This document shows positions 50,884 through 58,686 of a stretch of 64,000 nucleotides of DNA, piece after piece. Position numbers and translations under genes: made by a program. How positions within the stretch are numbered: the stretch's first letter is position 1; every line of letters begins with the position of its first letter. Location: NCBI GenBank assembly GCA_963730225.1, contig CAVSQX010000002.1, forward strand, positions 1,271,287 through 1,335,286, in the 5' to 3' direction. A model generated the notes under the pieces. It had not been told where the DNA came from. It saw only the letters and a program-made list of their open reading frames with translations, and made no database searches. Source of the DNA: CAVSQX01 sp963730225. GTDB lineage: Bacteria > Planctomycetota > Phycisphaerae > Tepidisphaerales > Tepidisphaeraceae.

Positions 50884-51615
50884 TTATTTCAGCGTGATCT
50901 TTGTTCCCACATCCTCGCCGCACACGACCCGCGCGATGTTTCCCGGCACTTTCATGTTGAAAACTACCAGCGGAATTTTTCGCTCCATCGCCAGCGTAAT
51001 TGCGGTCAAATCCATCACCCGCAGCTTTTCGCGCAGGACATGCTCGTAGGAAATGCTCTGATATAACTTGGCCGATTTATCCTTCTTGGGATCGGCGGAA
51101 TAAATTCCATCGACCTTGGTCGCCTTCAGCAGGACGTCCGCGCCAATTTCGGTGGCCCGAAGCGCCGCGCAGGTGTCGGTGGTAAAGAACGGATTACCCG
51201 TTCCCGCCGCCAGGATCACCACGCGGCCTTTTTCCAGATGGCGCACGGCCCGCCGACGGATGAACGGTTCGCACACGCTGTAAATCCCGATCGCCGACAT
51301 GACGCGCGTCGGCTGCTTGAACCGCTCCATGGTCTCCTGAAGCGCGACCGCATTGAGAACAGTCGCCAGCATGCCCATGTAGTCGGCCGTGGCCCGGGGA
51401 ATGTGGCCGGCCTCGGCGAAGGTCGCCCCGCGAATGAAATTTCCCCCGCCGACAACCACCGCCAGCGCCACGCCCATCTGGGCCACTTCCACGCACTCGC
51501 GCGCGATGGTTTCCAGCTCGGGCGCGTCGATGCCGAATCCCCCTTCGCTGCAAAATCCCTCGCCGCTGATCTTGAGCAACACGCGCTTGTAGACGGGCGA
51601 AGACGTTTTGGGCAT
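50884..51615 (-). CDS. pyrH: UMP kinase
   Basis: A 243-residue amino-acid-kinase-fold enzyme that converts UMP to UDP. N-terminal YKRVLLKISGEGFCSEGGFG (Lys and Gly loop), AVVVGGGNFIRG (substrate loop), RATADYMGMLATVLNAVALQ, and VVILAAGTGNPFFTTDTCAA are diagnostic of bacterial hexameric PyrH. First of a two-gene unit with frr; its start lies 30 bp from the divergent aroK start. Confidence 0.95.
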   Translation of the reverse strand: MPKTSSPVYKRVLLKISGEGFCSEGGFGIDAPELETIARECVEVAQMGVALAVVVGGGNFIRGATFAEAGHIPRATADYMGMLATVLNAVALQETMERFKQPTRVMSAIGIYSVCEPFIRRRAVRHLEKGRVVILAAGTGNPFFTTDTCAALRATEIGADVLLKATKVDGIYSADPKKDKSAKLYQSISYEHVLREKLRVMDLTAITLAMERKIPLVVFNMKVPGNIARVVCGEDVGTKITLK

Positions 51616-51645
51616 AGTCGCGGCATTATAACGACGGAGGCCGCG

Positions 51646-52158
51646 TTGTCAGTTGTCTTGATCGGTTATCGCGCCAGCGGCAAAACCACCGTCGGCAAAT
51701 TGCTGGCCGATCGGCTGGGGCTTGGGTTTGTCGATACCGACGACCGCATCACCGCGGCGGCCGGGAAAAGCATCAAGGAAATCTTCGCCCAGCACGGCGA
51801 GGAGCATTTTCGAGAATTGGAATCGGCGGTGGTCGCCCAAATCGGCGCCTTGCAGAATCACGTGATTTCGCTGGGCGGCGGGGCGATTTTACGGCCGGCC
51901 AACCGCCAGGCGATCGTTGGACAAACCATCGTGTACCTTCGGGCCGACCCCGTCGAGCTGCATCGTCGAATCCGCGGCGACCCCGCCACCGCCGCCACGC
52001 GCCCCAATCTCACTCCGCTAGCCGGGGGCGTGGAGGAGATTCGTTCAGTCCTGGCCGGGCGCGAGCCGATTTATCGGCAGGTCATGACCGCCGAGCTGGA
52101 TGTCACCGATCTTTCACCGCCGCAGGTCGCCGAAGCAATCGAGAAGATGGTCCGATAA
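51646..52158 (+). CDS. aroK: Shikimate kinase
   Basis: A 170-residue P-loop kinase of the aromatic amino-acid pathway. Walker A is IGYRASGKTTVGKLLADRLG. The shikimate-binding Asp region is FVDTDDRI, followed by IFAQHGEEHFRELE and the ISLGGGAIL loop. TRPNLTPLAGG is the lid region. The start is TTG 51646, fixed by an ACGGAGG Shine-Dalgarno at 51633-51639 and by the N-terminal SVVLIGYRASG; longer upstream readings are antisense to pyrH. The prepilin peptidase gene follows after 3 bp. Confidence 0.9.
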   Translation: MSVVLIGYRASGKTTVGKLLADRLGLGFVDTDDRITAAAGKSIKEIFAQHGEEHFRELESAVVAQIGALQNHVISLGGGAILRPANRQAIVGQTIVYLRADPVELHRRIRGDPATAATRPNLTPLAGGVEEIRSVLAGREPIYRQVMTAELDVTDLSPPQVAEAIEKMVR

Positions 52159-52161
52159 ATC

Positions 52162-53460
52162 TTGCCTGATCTGGTTTACATCATCTTCGTCTTTGCCCTG
52201 GGCGCATGCGTCGGGAGTTTTCTGAACGTCGTGGTTTGGCGGCTGCCGCGCGGGGAATCGCTGGTGACGCCGCCCTCGCATTGCCCCAAGTGCAACCGCC
52301 CGCTGAATTGGTACGACAACATTCCGATCTTCGGCTGGATCAAGCTCCGGGGAAAATGCCGATTCTGCCGCCAGCCGATTTCACCGCGATATCCGATCGT
52401 CGAACTTCTAACCGCCGCACTCTTTGCGTTTTATTTCATCGCCTTCTACGTCCTCCAATACAGAACCTGCTGTCCGCGGCCGCCGATGACTTTGAAATTC
52501 GATTCCTACGGCCAAGCGACTTCCGTCGCGCTGACGCAATGGGTGCTGCGCGACTCCTGGCCAATCTACGCGCTGTTCATGCTGATGATTTCGGGTCTGC
52601 TCGCCGCCAGCCTGATCGACGCGGAATTGTTCATCATTCCGATCGAAATTCCCCGCGTGCTGGCCATCGCCGGTTTCATCGTGCACGCGATCGCCGATCG
52701 ACCGACGGTACCCGGCTCATTGAATCTCGTCGGCGAGTTTGGCCCGGCTCTGGCGGCGCTTTCCGCCGGGGCGGCGGTCGGGCTGGGCATCAGCCTGATT
52801 CTCTGGATGCTCGCTTGGATGCCGACGAGCTTTCCGCACGGCGAGCCCCTGCTGGATGTGGATCGGAAAATGCTGGAGGAGGAAATCGCCCGGGCCCAAG
52901 CCGCCGGCGAGCCGATCGAGGACCAGCCGCTTCCGCCGTCCTACACTCCCAGGCAAATCCGCGCGGAGATTCGCAAAGAAATCCTGTTTCAATTTCCGCC
53001 GCTGCTGCTGGGCGGCGCGTGGTTGGCGGCGACGGCGTTCGTGCCGGCGATTCACGCTTTCTGGCTGAATCTGCTGCGATTCGACTGGCTCACCGCTCTG
53101 CTGGGCTCGTTGCTGGGAGCGCTGATCGGGGCGTTTGTGGTCTGGGTCACGCGGATTCTGGGCACGCTGGCGTTTCGACGGGTGGCGATGGGTTTGGGCG
53201 ATGTGCACCTGATGTTCGGCGTCGGAGCTGTGATCGGCGCCATCGGCGCCACCGCGGCATTTTTCATCGCCCCGTTTTTTGGAATCCTGATTGCGATCTA
53301 TCGGCTGGTGACACGCAAGGGGCGCGAGATGCCGCTGGGGCCTTACCTGAGTTTGGCCTCGGCGGTGGTTTTGCTATTCTATTGTCCGATCGACGCCTAT
53401 CTGTCGCAGGGATTGGAAGGATTGGTCATTTTCGTCGGCGGGCTCTTCGGACACGGATGA
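52162..53460 (+). CDS. pilD: Type IV prepilin peptidase / leader methyltransferase (A24)
   Basis: A 432-residue inner-membrane aspartic protease that cleaves and methylates type IV pilin-like leaders. N-terminal GACVGSFLNVVVWRLPRGES and a zinc-binding double CxxC (HCPKCNRPLNW, CRFCRQPISPRYP) mark the methylase half. The catalytic Asp pair is in the peptidase half (LLAASLIDAELFIIPIEI and RVAMGLGDVHLMFGVGAV). It is longer than usual because of a cytosolic insert at ~220-275 (MLEEEIARAQAAGEPIEDQP). Start TTG 52162, 3 bp after aroK, with no clear SD, suggesting translational coupling. Confidence 0.85.
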   Translation: MPDLVYIIFVFALGACVGSFLNVVVWRLPRGESLVTPPSHCPKCNRPLNWYDNIPIFGWIKLRGKCRFCRQPISPRYPIVELLTAALFAFYFIAFYVLQYRTCCPRPPMTLKFDSYGQATSVALTQWVLRDSWPIYALFMLMISGLLAASLIDAELFIIPIEIPRVLAIAGFIVHAIADRPTVPGSLNLVGEFGPALAALSAGAAVGLGISLILWMLAWMPTSFPHGEPLLDVDRKMLEEEIARAQAAGEPIEDQPLPPSYTPRQIRAEIRKEILFQFPPLLLGGAWLAATAFVPAIHAFWLNLLRFDWLTALLGSLLGALIGAFVVWVTRILGTLAFRRVAMGLGDVHLMFGVGAVIGAIGATAAFFIAPFFGILIAIYRLVTRKGREMPLGPYLSLASAVVLLFYCPIDAYLSQGLEGLVIFVGGLFGHG

Positions 53461-53470
53461 GGAAATTCCC

Positions 53471-53968
53471 ATGGCGGAACTTTGGGCAAAAATCGTCGGC
53501 TGGACCAAATTCATCGTCGTCACCGTCATCGTGGCCTACCTGGGTTTGGTCTTCTACAAAAACAAAGAAGTGCGGGTGTCGCCGCGGCTCGATTTTATTT
53601 TTTTGGATTGGGAACAGCCCCGAGTTCTCAACGTGATCGCCGTCACGGCGGTGTGCAGCATCGTCGGCTGGTGGCTGCTACTGATGATTTTTCGCACGCT
53701 TCGGCAGATCAGTCGTGCCCGCGCCCGCTCACGAACCGACCGGCTGGAGCGCGACATGGCCGAGAATGCGCGCCAAGGCCGCGATGCTTCAGACCAAGCC
53801 GACATCCCCCACAGCGCCTCCGGTTACGGAGACGCGCTCGCCCTAAAATTCCATCGCAGCTGCGCGACGGCTCAGCAGACCATGCAGCAAACCGGCATGC
53901 CGTTCATCATCATGCAGCACATGCAGCCGGGCATCATCATGTCTGTCATGCAATCGCAGCACGCCTGA
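53471..53968 (+). CDS. Hypothetical two-TM membrane protein
   Basis: A 165-residue protein not recognised. Two predicted TM helices (WTKFIVVTVIVAYLGLVFY; VLNVIAVTAVCSIVGWWLLL) flank a short loop, followed by a basic coiled-coil-like stretch (RTLRQISRARARSRTDRLER). The topology resembles LapA-like small membrane proteins. The last ~35 residues overlap antisense to the Met/Cys-rich gene (53872-54393), so the true C-terminus may be earlier or the frame may be shifted. It lies 10 bp after pilD. Confidence 0.55.
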   Translation: MAELWAKIVGWTKFIVVTVIVAYLGLVFYKNKEVRVSPRLDFIFLDWEQPRVLNVIAVTAVCSIVGWWLLLMIFRTLRQISRARARSRTDRLERDMAENARQGRDASDQADIPHSASGYGDALALKFHRSCATAQQTMQQTGMPFIIMQHMQPGIIMSVMQSQHA

Positions 53969-54393
53969 ATCATCTTCATGCAGTTCGCATCGCCGCTGGT
54001 GCACGTCATCGTGCAGCCCATGCTGTTCATCTCCACCTTGCACGTGCCCATCATGCCCATGTTGCAGCAGCAGCACATCATGCCGTTCATCATCATGCAG
54101 CAGCTCATCATTCCGCCCTGCATCATCATGCAAAGGCTCTTCATCATCTCGGCGGATGTTTTGTCGTCGCAGGTGCAGACGACCTTCATGCCGCCTTTGA
54201 CTTTTTCCATCTTCATCGTGCAACGCGGCATCATCATTCCGCCGCTCATCATGCTCGTGGACATCGGGCTCATGCCGGGCATCATTCCCATCATCGATGG
54301 CATTGCGCCCATGCCGGGCATCATTCCCATCGACCCCATGGCCGGCATTCCCATTCCCGGCATCATTCGATCGCTCGTCATCATGTTGCTCAT
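53872..54393 (-). CDS. Extremely Met- and Cys-rich protein, candidate metal-binding (metallothionein-like)
   Basis: A 173-residue protein with, by my count, 57 Met and 23 Cys (about 46 percent together). The N-terminal ~55 residues are MMPGM-type repeats with Gly/Pro and no Cys. The rest contains two related ~55-residue units: PRCTMKMEKVKGGMKVVCTC ... CCMMMNGMMCCCC and TCKVEMNSMGCTMTCTSGD ... CMCCMMMNGMPVCC. No signal peptide or TM segment is obvious. ATG 54393 has AAAAAGGAG 7 nt upstream, a strong Shine-Dalgarno. Thioether and thiolate density suggests soft-metal (Cu, Ag, Hg) binding or redox buffering; this is inference. Upstream lie two 7-4-7 palindromes. It is convergent and overlapping with the 53471-53968 gene. 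Confidence 0.7.
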   Translation of the reverse strand: MSNMMTSDRMMPGMGMPAMGSMGMMPGMGAMPSMMGMMPGMSPMSTSMMSGGMMMPRCTMKMEKVKGGMKVVCTCDDKTSAEMMKSLCMMMQGGMMSCCMMMNGMMCCCCNMGMMGTCKVEMNSMGCTMTCTSGDANCMKMIQACCDCMTDMMMPGCMCCMMMNGMPVCCMVC

Positions 54394-54425
54394 AGCAAAC
54401 TCCTTTTTCCTGCTGAATTCCTTCT

Positions 54426-54491
54426 TACTGGAGCGTTCCAGTACAAGGCGCGAACCTTAATCCCTACTTCGGACGATTGCCATAGCAATCG
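54426..54491. promoter_or_regulatory. Two perfect 7-4-7 palindromes upstream of the Met/Cys-rich gene
   Basis: TACTGGA-GCGT-TCCAGTA (54426-54443) and CGATTGC-CATA-GCAATCG (54474-54491) lie 33-98 bp upstream of the start codon on the minus strand, in an AT-richer intergenic region (54394-54674). They have the same geometry but different sequence. They could be operators for a metal-responsive repressor or RNA hairpins in the leader. Confidence 0.4.
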
Positions 54492-54674
54492 TACTTTTGT
54501 CCATCCGATTGGGCGTGCGCCGTAAATATCGAATAAATAAAGCGTTAGATTCCTTGCAATTCGATAGGACTTGCAGGCGATCCACGGCCGGTGTTTTTCA
54601 TTTGACCGCGCTGAATTTGCGCTGTATGATAAATACCTATATAGTCGATAGGATTCATAAGAATTGTGGAGTCG

Positions 54675-54902
54675 ATGATGAATGTCACCTCAATGCGTCT
54701 TGCAGCACAGGACACAAATGCACCGCAAATAAATCGCCAAGTGGCGATGCTTTCGAGCTTTGTGATCTGTCCGGTGATGATGGCTCCATCGTTTCTCGGC
54801 CCATATCTGCACCCATTGGCCATTTATCAAATCGCCTGTGAGCAGGCGCAGATGGAGGCTCGCCGCTGGCAGCCTTTCGGGATGGAGCCGGGTCTGAATT
54901 AG
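54675..54902 (+). CDS. Small conserved-looking hypothetical protein
   Basis: A 75-residue protein from ATG 54675 (MMNVTSMRLAAQ), with GTGGAG a few bases upstream. The C-terminal HPLAIYQIACEQAQMEARRW resembles a motif I recall from small Phycisphaerae proteins (YxxAxxQAxxxxR), but I cannot name a family. No TM segment is certain, although AMLSSFVICPVMMAPSFLG is hydrophobic. Divergent from the Met/Cys-rich gene. Confidence 0.4.
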   Translation: MMNVTSMRLAAQDTNAPQINRQVAMLSSFVICPVMMAPSFLGPYLHPLAIYQIACEQAQMEARRWQPFGMEPGLN

Positions 54903-54994
54903 TCTTGCCGCCAGTGCAATTGCAACAGGGATGAGAGAGCCGTGACTCAAATCTGGGCCGCACAGTCGGAACTTCCCTGGCGGGGGAGGGCCGA

Positions 54995-55539
54995 GTGAAA
55001 ACCGCGCCCATTTCGGCCTCCCGCGAAGCGCCCGACGCTATTCTGGCCAAGAATTTGGTCGTCGCCCGGCTCATCGCCGGCATCACGCAGAAAGATCTTG
55101 CCGATGCTGCGGATATCTCGCGCGCCACGATCGCACAGCTTGAAACCGGCTACAGCGATCCGCGCCTCTCCACCATCGTCGAGTTGGCCAACGCATTGGG
55201 CATTTCTCCGATGCTCATGCTGGCCGGCGTTGCCGAGACCGCCGCTCTGGCGGGACTTTCGGATCGCATCGAATCCGATCATTTGGAAATCTCTGCCGCC
55301 GATCTGGAGCGGATGCGTCAGCACGTGCAGTCTGGAATGCTCAAGGATCGTCTTCGCGCCGCCCGACTGGGCGCGCAGGTTGTCGCCAAATCCGACCCCG
55401 CCGCCGCCGTGACTGCCGCGGTGATGTCCGCGATTCTGCCCGGGGCTGGAACGGTCGTCGGCGCCGCGTCGGCGCCTTGTTGGCCCCGCAGGAAAATAGT
55501 CCCGCCGCCGCCCCTGTTGTCCCGGGCAAGGAACCCTGA
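54995..55539 (+). CDS. XRE-family HTH regulator (one frameshift near the C-terminus)
   Basis: About 180 residues. The helix-turn-helix (residues ~20-75) reads VVARLIAGITQKDLADAADI, SRATIAQLETGYSDPRLSTI and VELANALGISPMLMLAG. The C-terminal part is hydrophobic and Ala/Gly-rich (AVTAAVMSAILPGAGTVVGA), which suggests a membrane-associated or glycine-zipper tail. Near 55465 the frame shifts, and the likely native end is GALLAPQENSPAAAPVVPGK to a TGA at 55537. It converges on atpA with a gap of only a few bases. Target genes unknown. Confidence 0.65.
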
Positions 55540-55543
55540 TCGC

Positions 55544-57055
55544 TCACGCCTTCCACGATTTGGATTTGAAATCATCCAGCGTTTGCTTGAGCCGTTTTTC
55601 CAGATCGTCGCTGAGTTCCTTTTTCTCCACCAGTCCGGTTTGCAAATCCTTCGCTGAGCTCTCGACGTACTCCAGAAATTTGGACTGAAATTCCTGCACG
55701 CGGTTCAGCGGCACGTTGTCCAGATACCCCTTGGTACCGGCGTAAATCACCATCACGATCTGCTCCACCGGCATCGGCCGGTACTGCGGTTGTTTGAGCA
55801 GTTCGACCAATCTCGCGCCGCGATCGAGTTGGGCTTGCGTGGCCTTGTCCAATTCGGTTCCCAATTGGGCGAACGCTTCCAACTCTCGATACGCCGCCAG
55901 ATCCAACCGCAGCGAGCCGGCGATTTTTTTCATCGCTTTAGTCTGTGCGTTTCCACCGACTCGGCTCACGCTGATGCCGACGTTGATCGCCGGGCGAACG
56001 CCGGCGAAGAACAAATCCGGCTCCAGATAAATCTGGCCGTCGGTGATGCTGATGACGTTGGTGGGAATGTACGCCGAAACTTCCCCTTCCTGCGTTTCGA
56101 TGATCGGCAGAGCGGTGAGCGAACCAGCGCCTTTTTCGTCGCTGAGTTTTACCGCGCGTTCGAGCAATCGGCTGTGGAGATAAAACACGTCGCCGGGATA
56201 CGCCTCGCGGCCCGGCGGGCGGCGAAGCAGGAGCGAAAGTTGCCGATACGCCGCTGCCTGCTTGGACAGATCGTCGTAAACGCACAGCGTCGCTTCGCCC
56301 TTCCACATGAAATATTCCGCCATCGCGCAGCCGGCGTACGGAGCGATGTACTGCATCGGAGCCGGATCGGCGGCGCCGGCGAGAACCACTGTGGTGTACT
56401 CCATCGCCCCGGCTTGCTTGAGCACCTCGACGATTCCCGCGACGGTTGATTCTTTCTGTCCGATCGCCACATAAAAGCATTTCACGCCCCTTCCCTTCTG
56501 GGCGATGATTGTGTCGACCGCGATCGCGGTTTTACCGGTCTTGCGGTCGCCGATGATCAGCTCGCGCTGCCCGCGGCCGATGGGGATCATGCTGTCGATC
56601 GCCTTGATGCCGGTTTGCAACGGCTCCTTCACCGGCTGGCGCTCGGCGATTCCCGGCGCGACGATGTCCAGCTTGCGCATCTCCCGGCTCGTGACCGGCC
56701 CGGCGCCGTCCAACGGCTGGCCCAGCGGATTTACCACCCGCCCGATGACCGCGTCGCCCACCGGCACTTCCAGCAATCGGCCCGTCGACTTGACGTTGTC
56801 GCCTTCCTCGATCGAGAGATAGTCTCCGAAGACGACCGCTCCGATCGCGTCTTCCTCGAGGTTAAACACTTGTCCTATGACGCCGTTTTCAAATTCCAGC
56901 AGCTCGCCGGCCATCGCTTTTTCCAGGCCGTAAATTCGAGCGATTCCGTCGCCCACTTCGATGACCGTGCCCACCTGGCTCACCGAAAGCTGCTGCTCAA
57001 ACTCGGCGATTTCCTTCTTCAGAACGCTGGTGATTTCCGCAACATTGATAGCCAT
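55544..57055 (-). CDS. atpA: F1 ATP synthase subunit alpha
   Basis: A 503-residue alpha subunit of normal length. Walker A is IGDRKTGKTAIAVDTIIAQK. Other landmarks are IGRGQRELIIGD, YVAIGQKESTVAGIVEVLKQ, SLLLRRPPGREAYPGDVFYL and the alpha-specific ISVSRVGGNAQTKAMKKIAG with the Arg finger region. It is the last gene of the minus-strand ATP synthase run. The expected atpG, atpD and atpC are not downstream; the convergent XRE gene follows instead. Confidence 0.96.
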   Translation of the reverse strand: MAINVAEITSVLKKEIAEFEQQLSVSQVGTVIEVGDGIARIYGLEKAMAGELLEFENGVIGQVFNLEEDAIGAVVFGDYLSIEEGDNVKSTGRLLEVPVGDAVIGRVVNPLGQPLDGAGPVTSREMRKLDIVAPGIAERQPVKEPLQTGIKAIDSMIPIGRGQRELIIGDRKTGKTAIAVDTIIAQKGRGVKCFYVAIGQKESTVAGIVEVLKQAGAMEYTTVVLAGAADPAPMQYIAPYAGCAMAEYFMWKGEATLCVYDDLSKQAAAYRQLSLLLRRPPGREAYPGDVFYLHSRLLERAVKLSDEKGAGSLTALPIIETQEGEVSAYIPTNVISITDGQIYLEPDLFFAGVRPAINVGISVSRVGGNAQTKAMKKIAGSLRLDLAAYRELEAFAQLGTELDKATQAQLDRGARLVELLKQPQYRPMPVEQIVMVIYAGTKGYLDNVPLNRVQEFQSKFLEYVESSAKDLQTGLVEKKELSDDLEKRLKQTLDDFKSKSWKA

Positions 57056-57135
57056 CGAGCAATCTCCAATTCACGAGCTAAAAACCGACTCCATAATCCC
57101 ACCACGCCGGGTCTGAGGTACTCCCAAGACCCGGA

Positions 57136-57693
57136 TTATCTGGGCCGCGCCGCTAACATTTTTTTCCGAATCAAGTCCAACTGATTCCGCACGCTGGCAT
57201 CGATCAACTGGTCCTGCACGCGCAGAATCATTCCTCCGATGATCGACTCATCTTCGTACTGATGCACAATGGCATCCTTCTTCAGTGCCGCGCCGATCCG
57301 CCGCTGAACATCCTCAAGCTGCTTGGCCGGAAGTTTTTTTGCGACCGTCACATCCACTTCGATTTTTCCGTTCTGCGCATCGAGCAAATCGCCGTACGCC
57401 GCCGCGATCTGCGGCAGCAGTTTCAACCGGCCCTTGAGATTCAGCACACCCAGAAATTTCCACACCAGCGGCAAGACCTTCCCGGCAAATACGTCGCGCA
57501 GTGTGCGGCTGCGATGCTCATGGCTGATGCCCGGGTCGGCCAGATACGCGGCGAAAGTCGGATTCTCCTCGACGATCTGCCGCAACTGGCCCATCTCCGT
57601 TCCGATCGCCTCCGCCTCATTGCCACCATTGGCCAGGTCCAGCAGCGACTGGGCGTAGGACAGAACGGTTGTGCTGTGATGAGCGATTTCCAT
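57136..57693 (-). CDS. atpH: F1 ATP synthase subunit delta
   Basis: A 185-residue stator subunit linking F1 to the b-dimer. The N-terminal AQSLLDLANGGNEAEAIGTE and the C-terminal KIEVDVTVAKKLPAKQLEDV and DESIIGGMILRVQDQLIDAS are the family signature. It lies between atpF (8-bp gap) and atpA (80-bp gap). Confidence 0.9.
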   Translation of the reverse strand: MEIAHHSTTVLSYAQSLLDLANGGNEAEAIGTEMGQLRQIVEENPTFAAYLADPGISHEHRSRTLRDVFAGKVLPLVWKFLGVLNLKGRLKLLPQIAAAYGDLLDAQNGKIEVDVTVAKKLPAKQLEDVQRRIGAALKKDAIVHQYEDESIIGGMILRVQDQLIDASVRNQLDLIRKKMLAARPR

Positions 57694-57701
57694 GTGTCGG
57701 C

Positions 57702-58235
57702 TCAGGCGCGGATTGACTGCATTTCCGCCAGGCTCTGATTCACCAGTTCGCGCTGATCGTCGGGGTTGAGATTCCGCCGCAGGATTTTCGACGCGATGCT
57801 GGTCGAGAGCGTCGCCGCCTGTTCGTAAATCTGCGCCAGCGCCTGCTCCCGGCTGGATTCGATGTCGGCGATGGCGCGCTCCTTGATTTCCTCGGCCTCC
57901 GACTGGGCCCGCATGCGAATTCCCGAGGCGATTTTTTCACCATCAACCGCCGCCTGCGACAAGATCTGTTTGACTTTATCCTCAGCCGTCGCCAGTTGCT
58001 TGTTGTATTCCGCCAGCGCCGCCTCCGCCTTGGCCCGCGCCGCTTCGGCGCTGGCGATGTCGCCGCGGATGCGCTCCTCACGCGCTTTCAGACCGGCCAG
58101 TACGTTCTTCCAGGCCGTTTTGTACAGCACGATCACCAGCACCAGGAAGATTCCCAGAATCCATAGGGCCGACACTGGATCAAAGTCGACCAATCCACCG
58201 TCAGCCAGCATTGGTACGATCTGCATGACGTTCAA
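57702..58235 (-). CDS. atpF: Fo ATP synthase subunit b
   Basis: A 177-residue protein with one N-terminal TM helix (SALWILGIFLVLVIVLYKTA) and a long Ala/Glu/Lys-rich coiled coil (EAALAEYNKQLATAEDKVKQ), the peripheral stalk. MQIVPML at 58226 is an alternative start. The C-terminus (LVNQSLAEMQS) abuts atpH. Confidence 0.9.
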   Translation of the reverse strand: MNVMQIVPMLADGGLVDFDPVSALWILGIFLVLVIVLYKTAWKNVLAGLKAREERIRGDIASAEAARAKAEAALAEYNKQLATAEDKVKQILSQAAVDGEKIASGIRMRAQSEAEEIKERAIADIESSREQALAQIYEQAATLSTSIASKILRRNLNPDDQRELVNQSLAEMQSIRA

Positions 58236-58291
58236 CCTTTCGGCAAATCAAGACTTCCGTCGACGTTTCCGCCGACGGAAGCCGTCAAAGC

Positions 58292-58558
58292 TCACTTGGC
58301 CAGCAGATAGGCAAAGATAATGGCGCCGAAGGTGACGCCTTCAACCAGTGCCGCCGACAGCAACATGTTCGTGCTGATTCTGCCGGTAACTTCCGGCTGA
58401 CGCGCGATCGCTTCGCACGCCTGCCCACCGATCTGCCCGATGCCGCGCCCGCCGCCGAGCACGGCCAAACCCATTCCGATCGCCGCGCCGCCGACGGCCA
58501 ATCCCTTGTCGGAGATCAGCGGCGTCACCTGCGCCAGCGTATTGAGAAGATCCAACAT
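58292..58558 (-). CDS. atpE: Fo ATP synthase subunit c
   Basis: An 88-residue two-helix hairpin forming the rotor ring. Helix 1 has LAVGGAAIGMGLAVLGGGRG. The polar loop is ARQPEVTGR. Helix 2 carries the ion-binding Glu in SAALVEGVTFGAIIFAYLLA. The residue after the Glu is Gly rather than Ser/Thr, which points to protons rather than Na+. ATG 58558 has AAGGAG upstream, the same ribosome-site wording (AAGGAGTTTGC) as in front of the Met/Cys-rich gene. Confidence 0.95.
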   Translation of the reverse strand: MLDLLNTLAQVTPLISDKGLAVGGAAIGMGLAVLGGGRGIGQIGGQACEAIARQPEVTGRISTNMLLSAALVEGVTFGAIIFAYLLAK

Positions 58559-58686
58559 CGCAAACTCCTTCCGGGCCATGCCCGGACCGATGATAAGCCG
58601 ACTTTTTGTTTGGAAAATCCCGGTGGTCGGCTTAACCGGGGGGGACCGTTTGGCCGCGGACCGATGATCCGCGCGCCGCAATTTCG

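Noticed and set aside
52206..53636. 476-residue plus-strand frame overlapping pilD
   Set aside because: It is an off-frame reading of pilD and the next gene, Arg-rich and without motifs; the pilD frame has the CxxC and Asp motifs.
53978..54460. Plus-strand hydrophobic Ile/Met-rich frame opposite the Met/Cys-rich gene
   Set aside because: ATG/CAT-rich sequence reads as Met on one strand and Ile/His/Met on the other. The minus frame has the Shine-Dalgarno and the duplicated Cys pattern.
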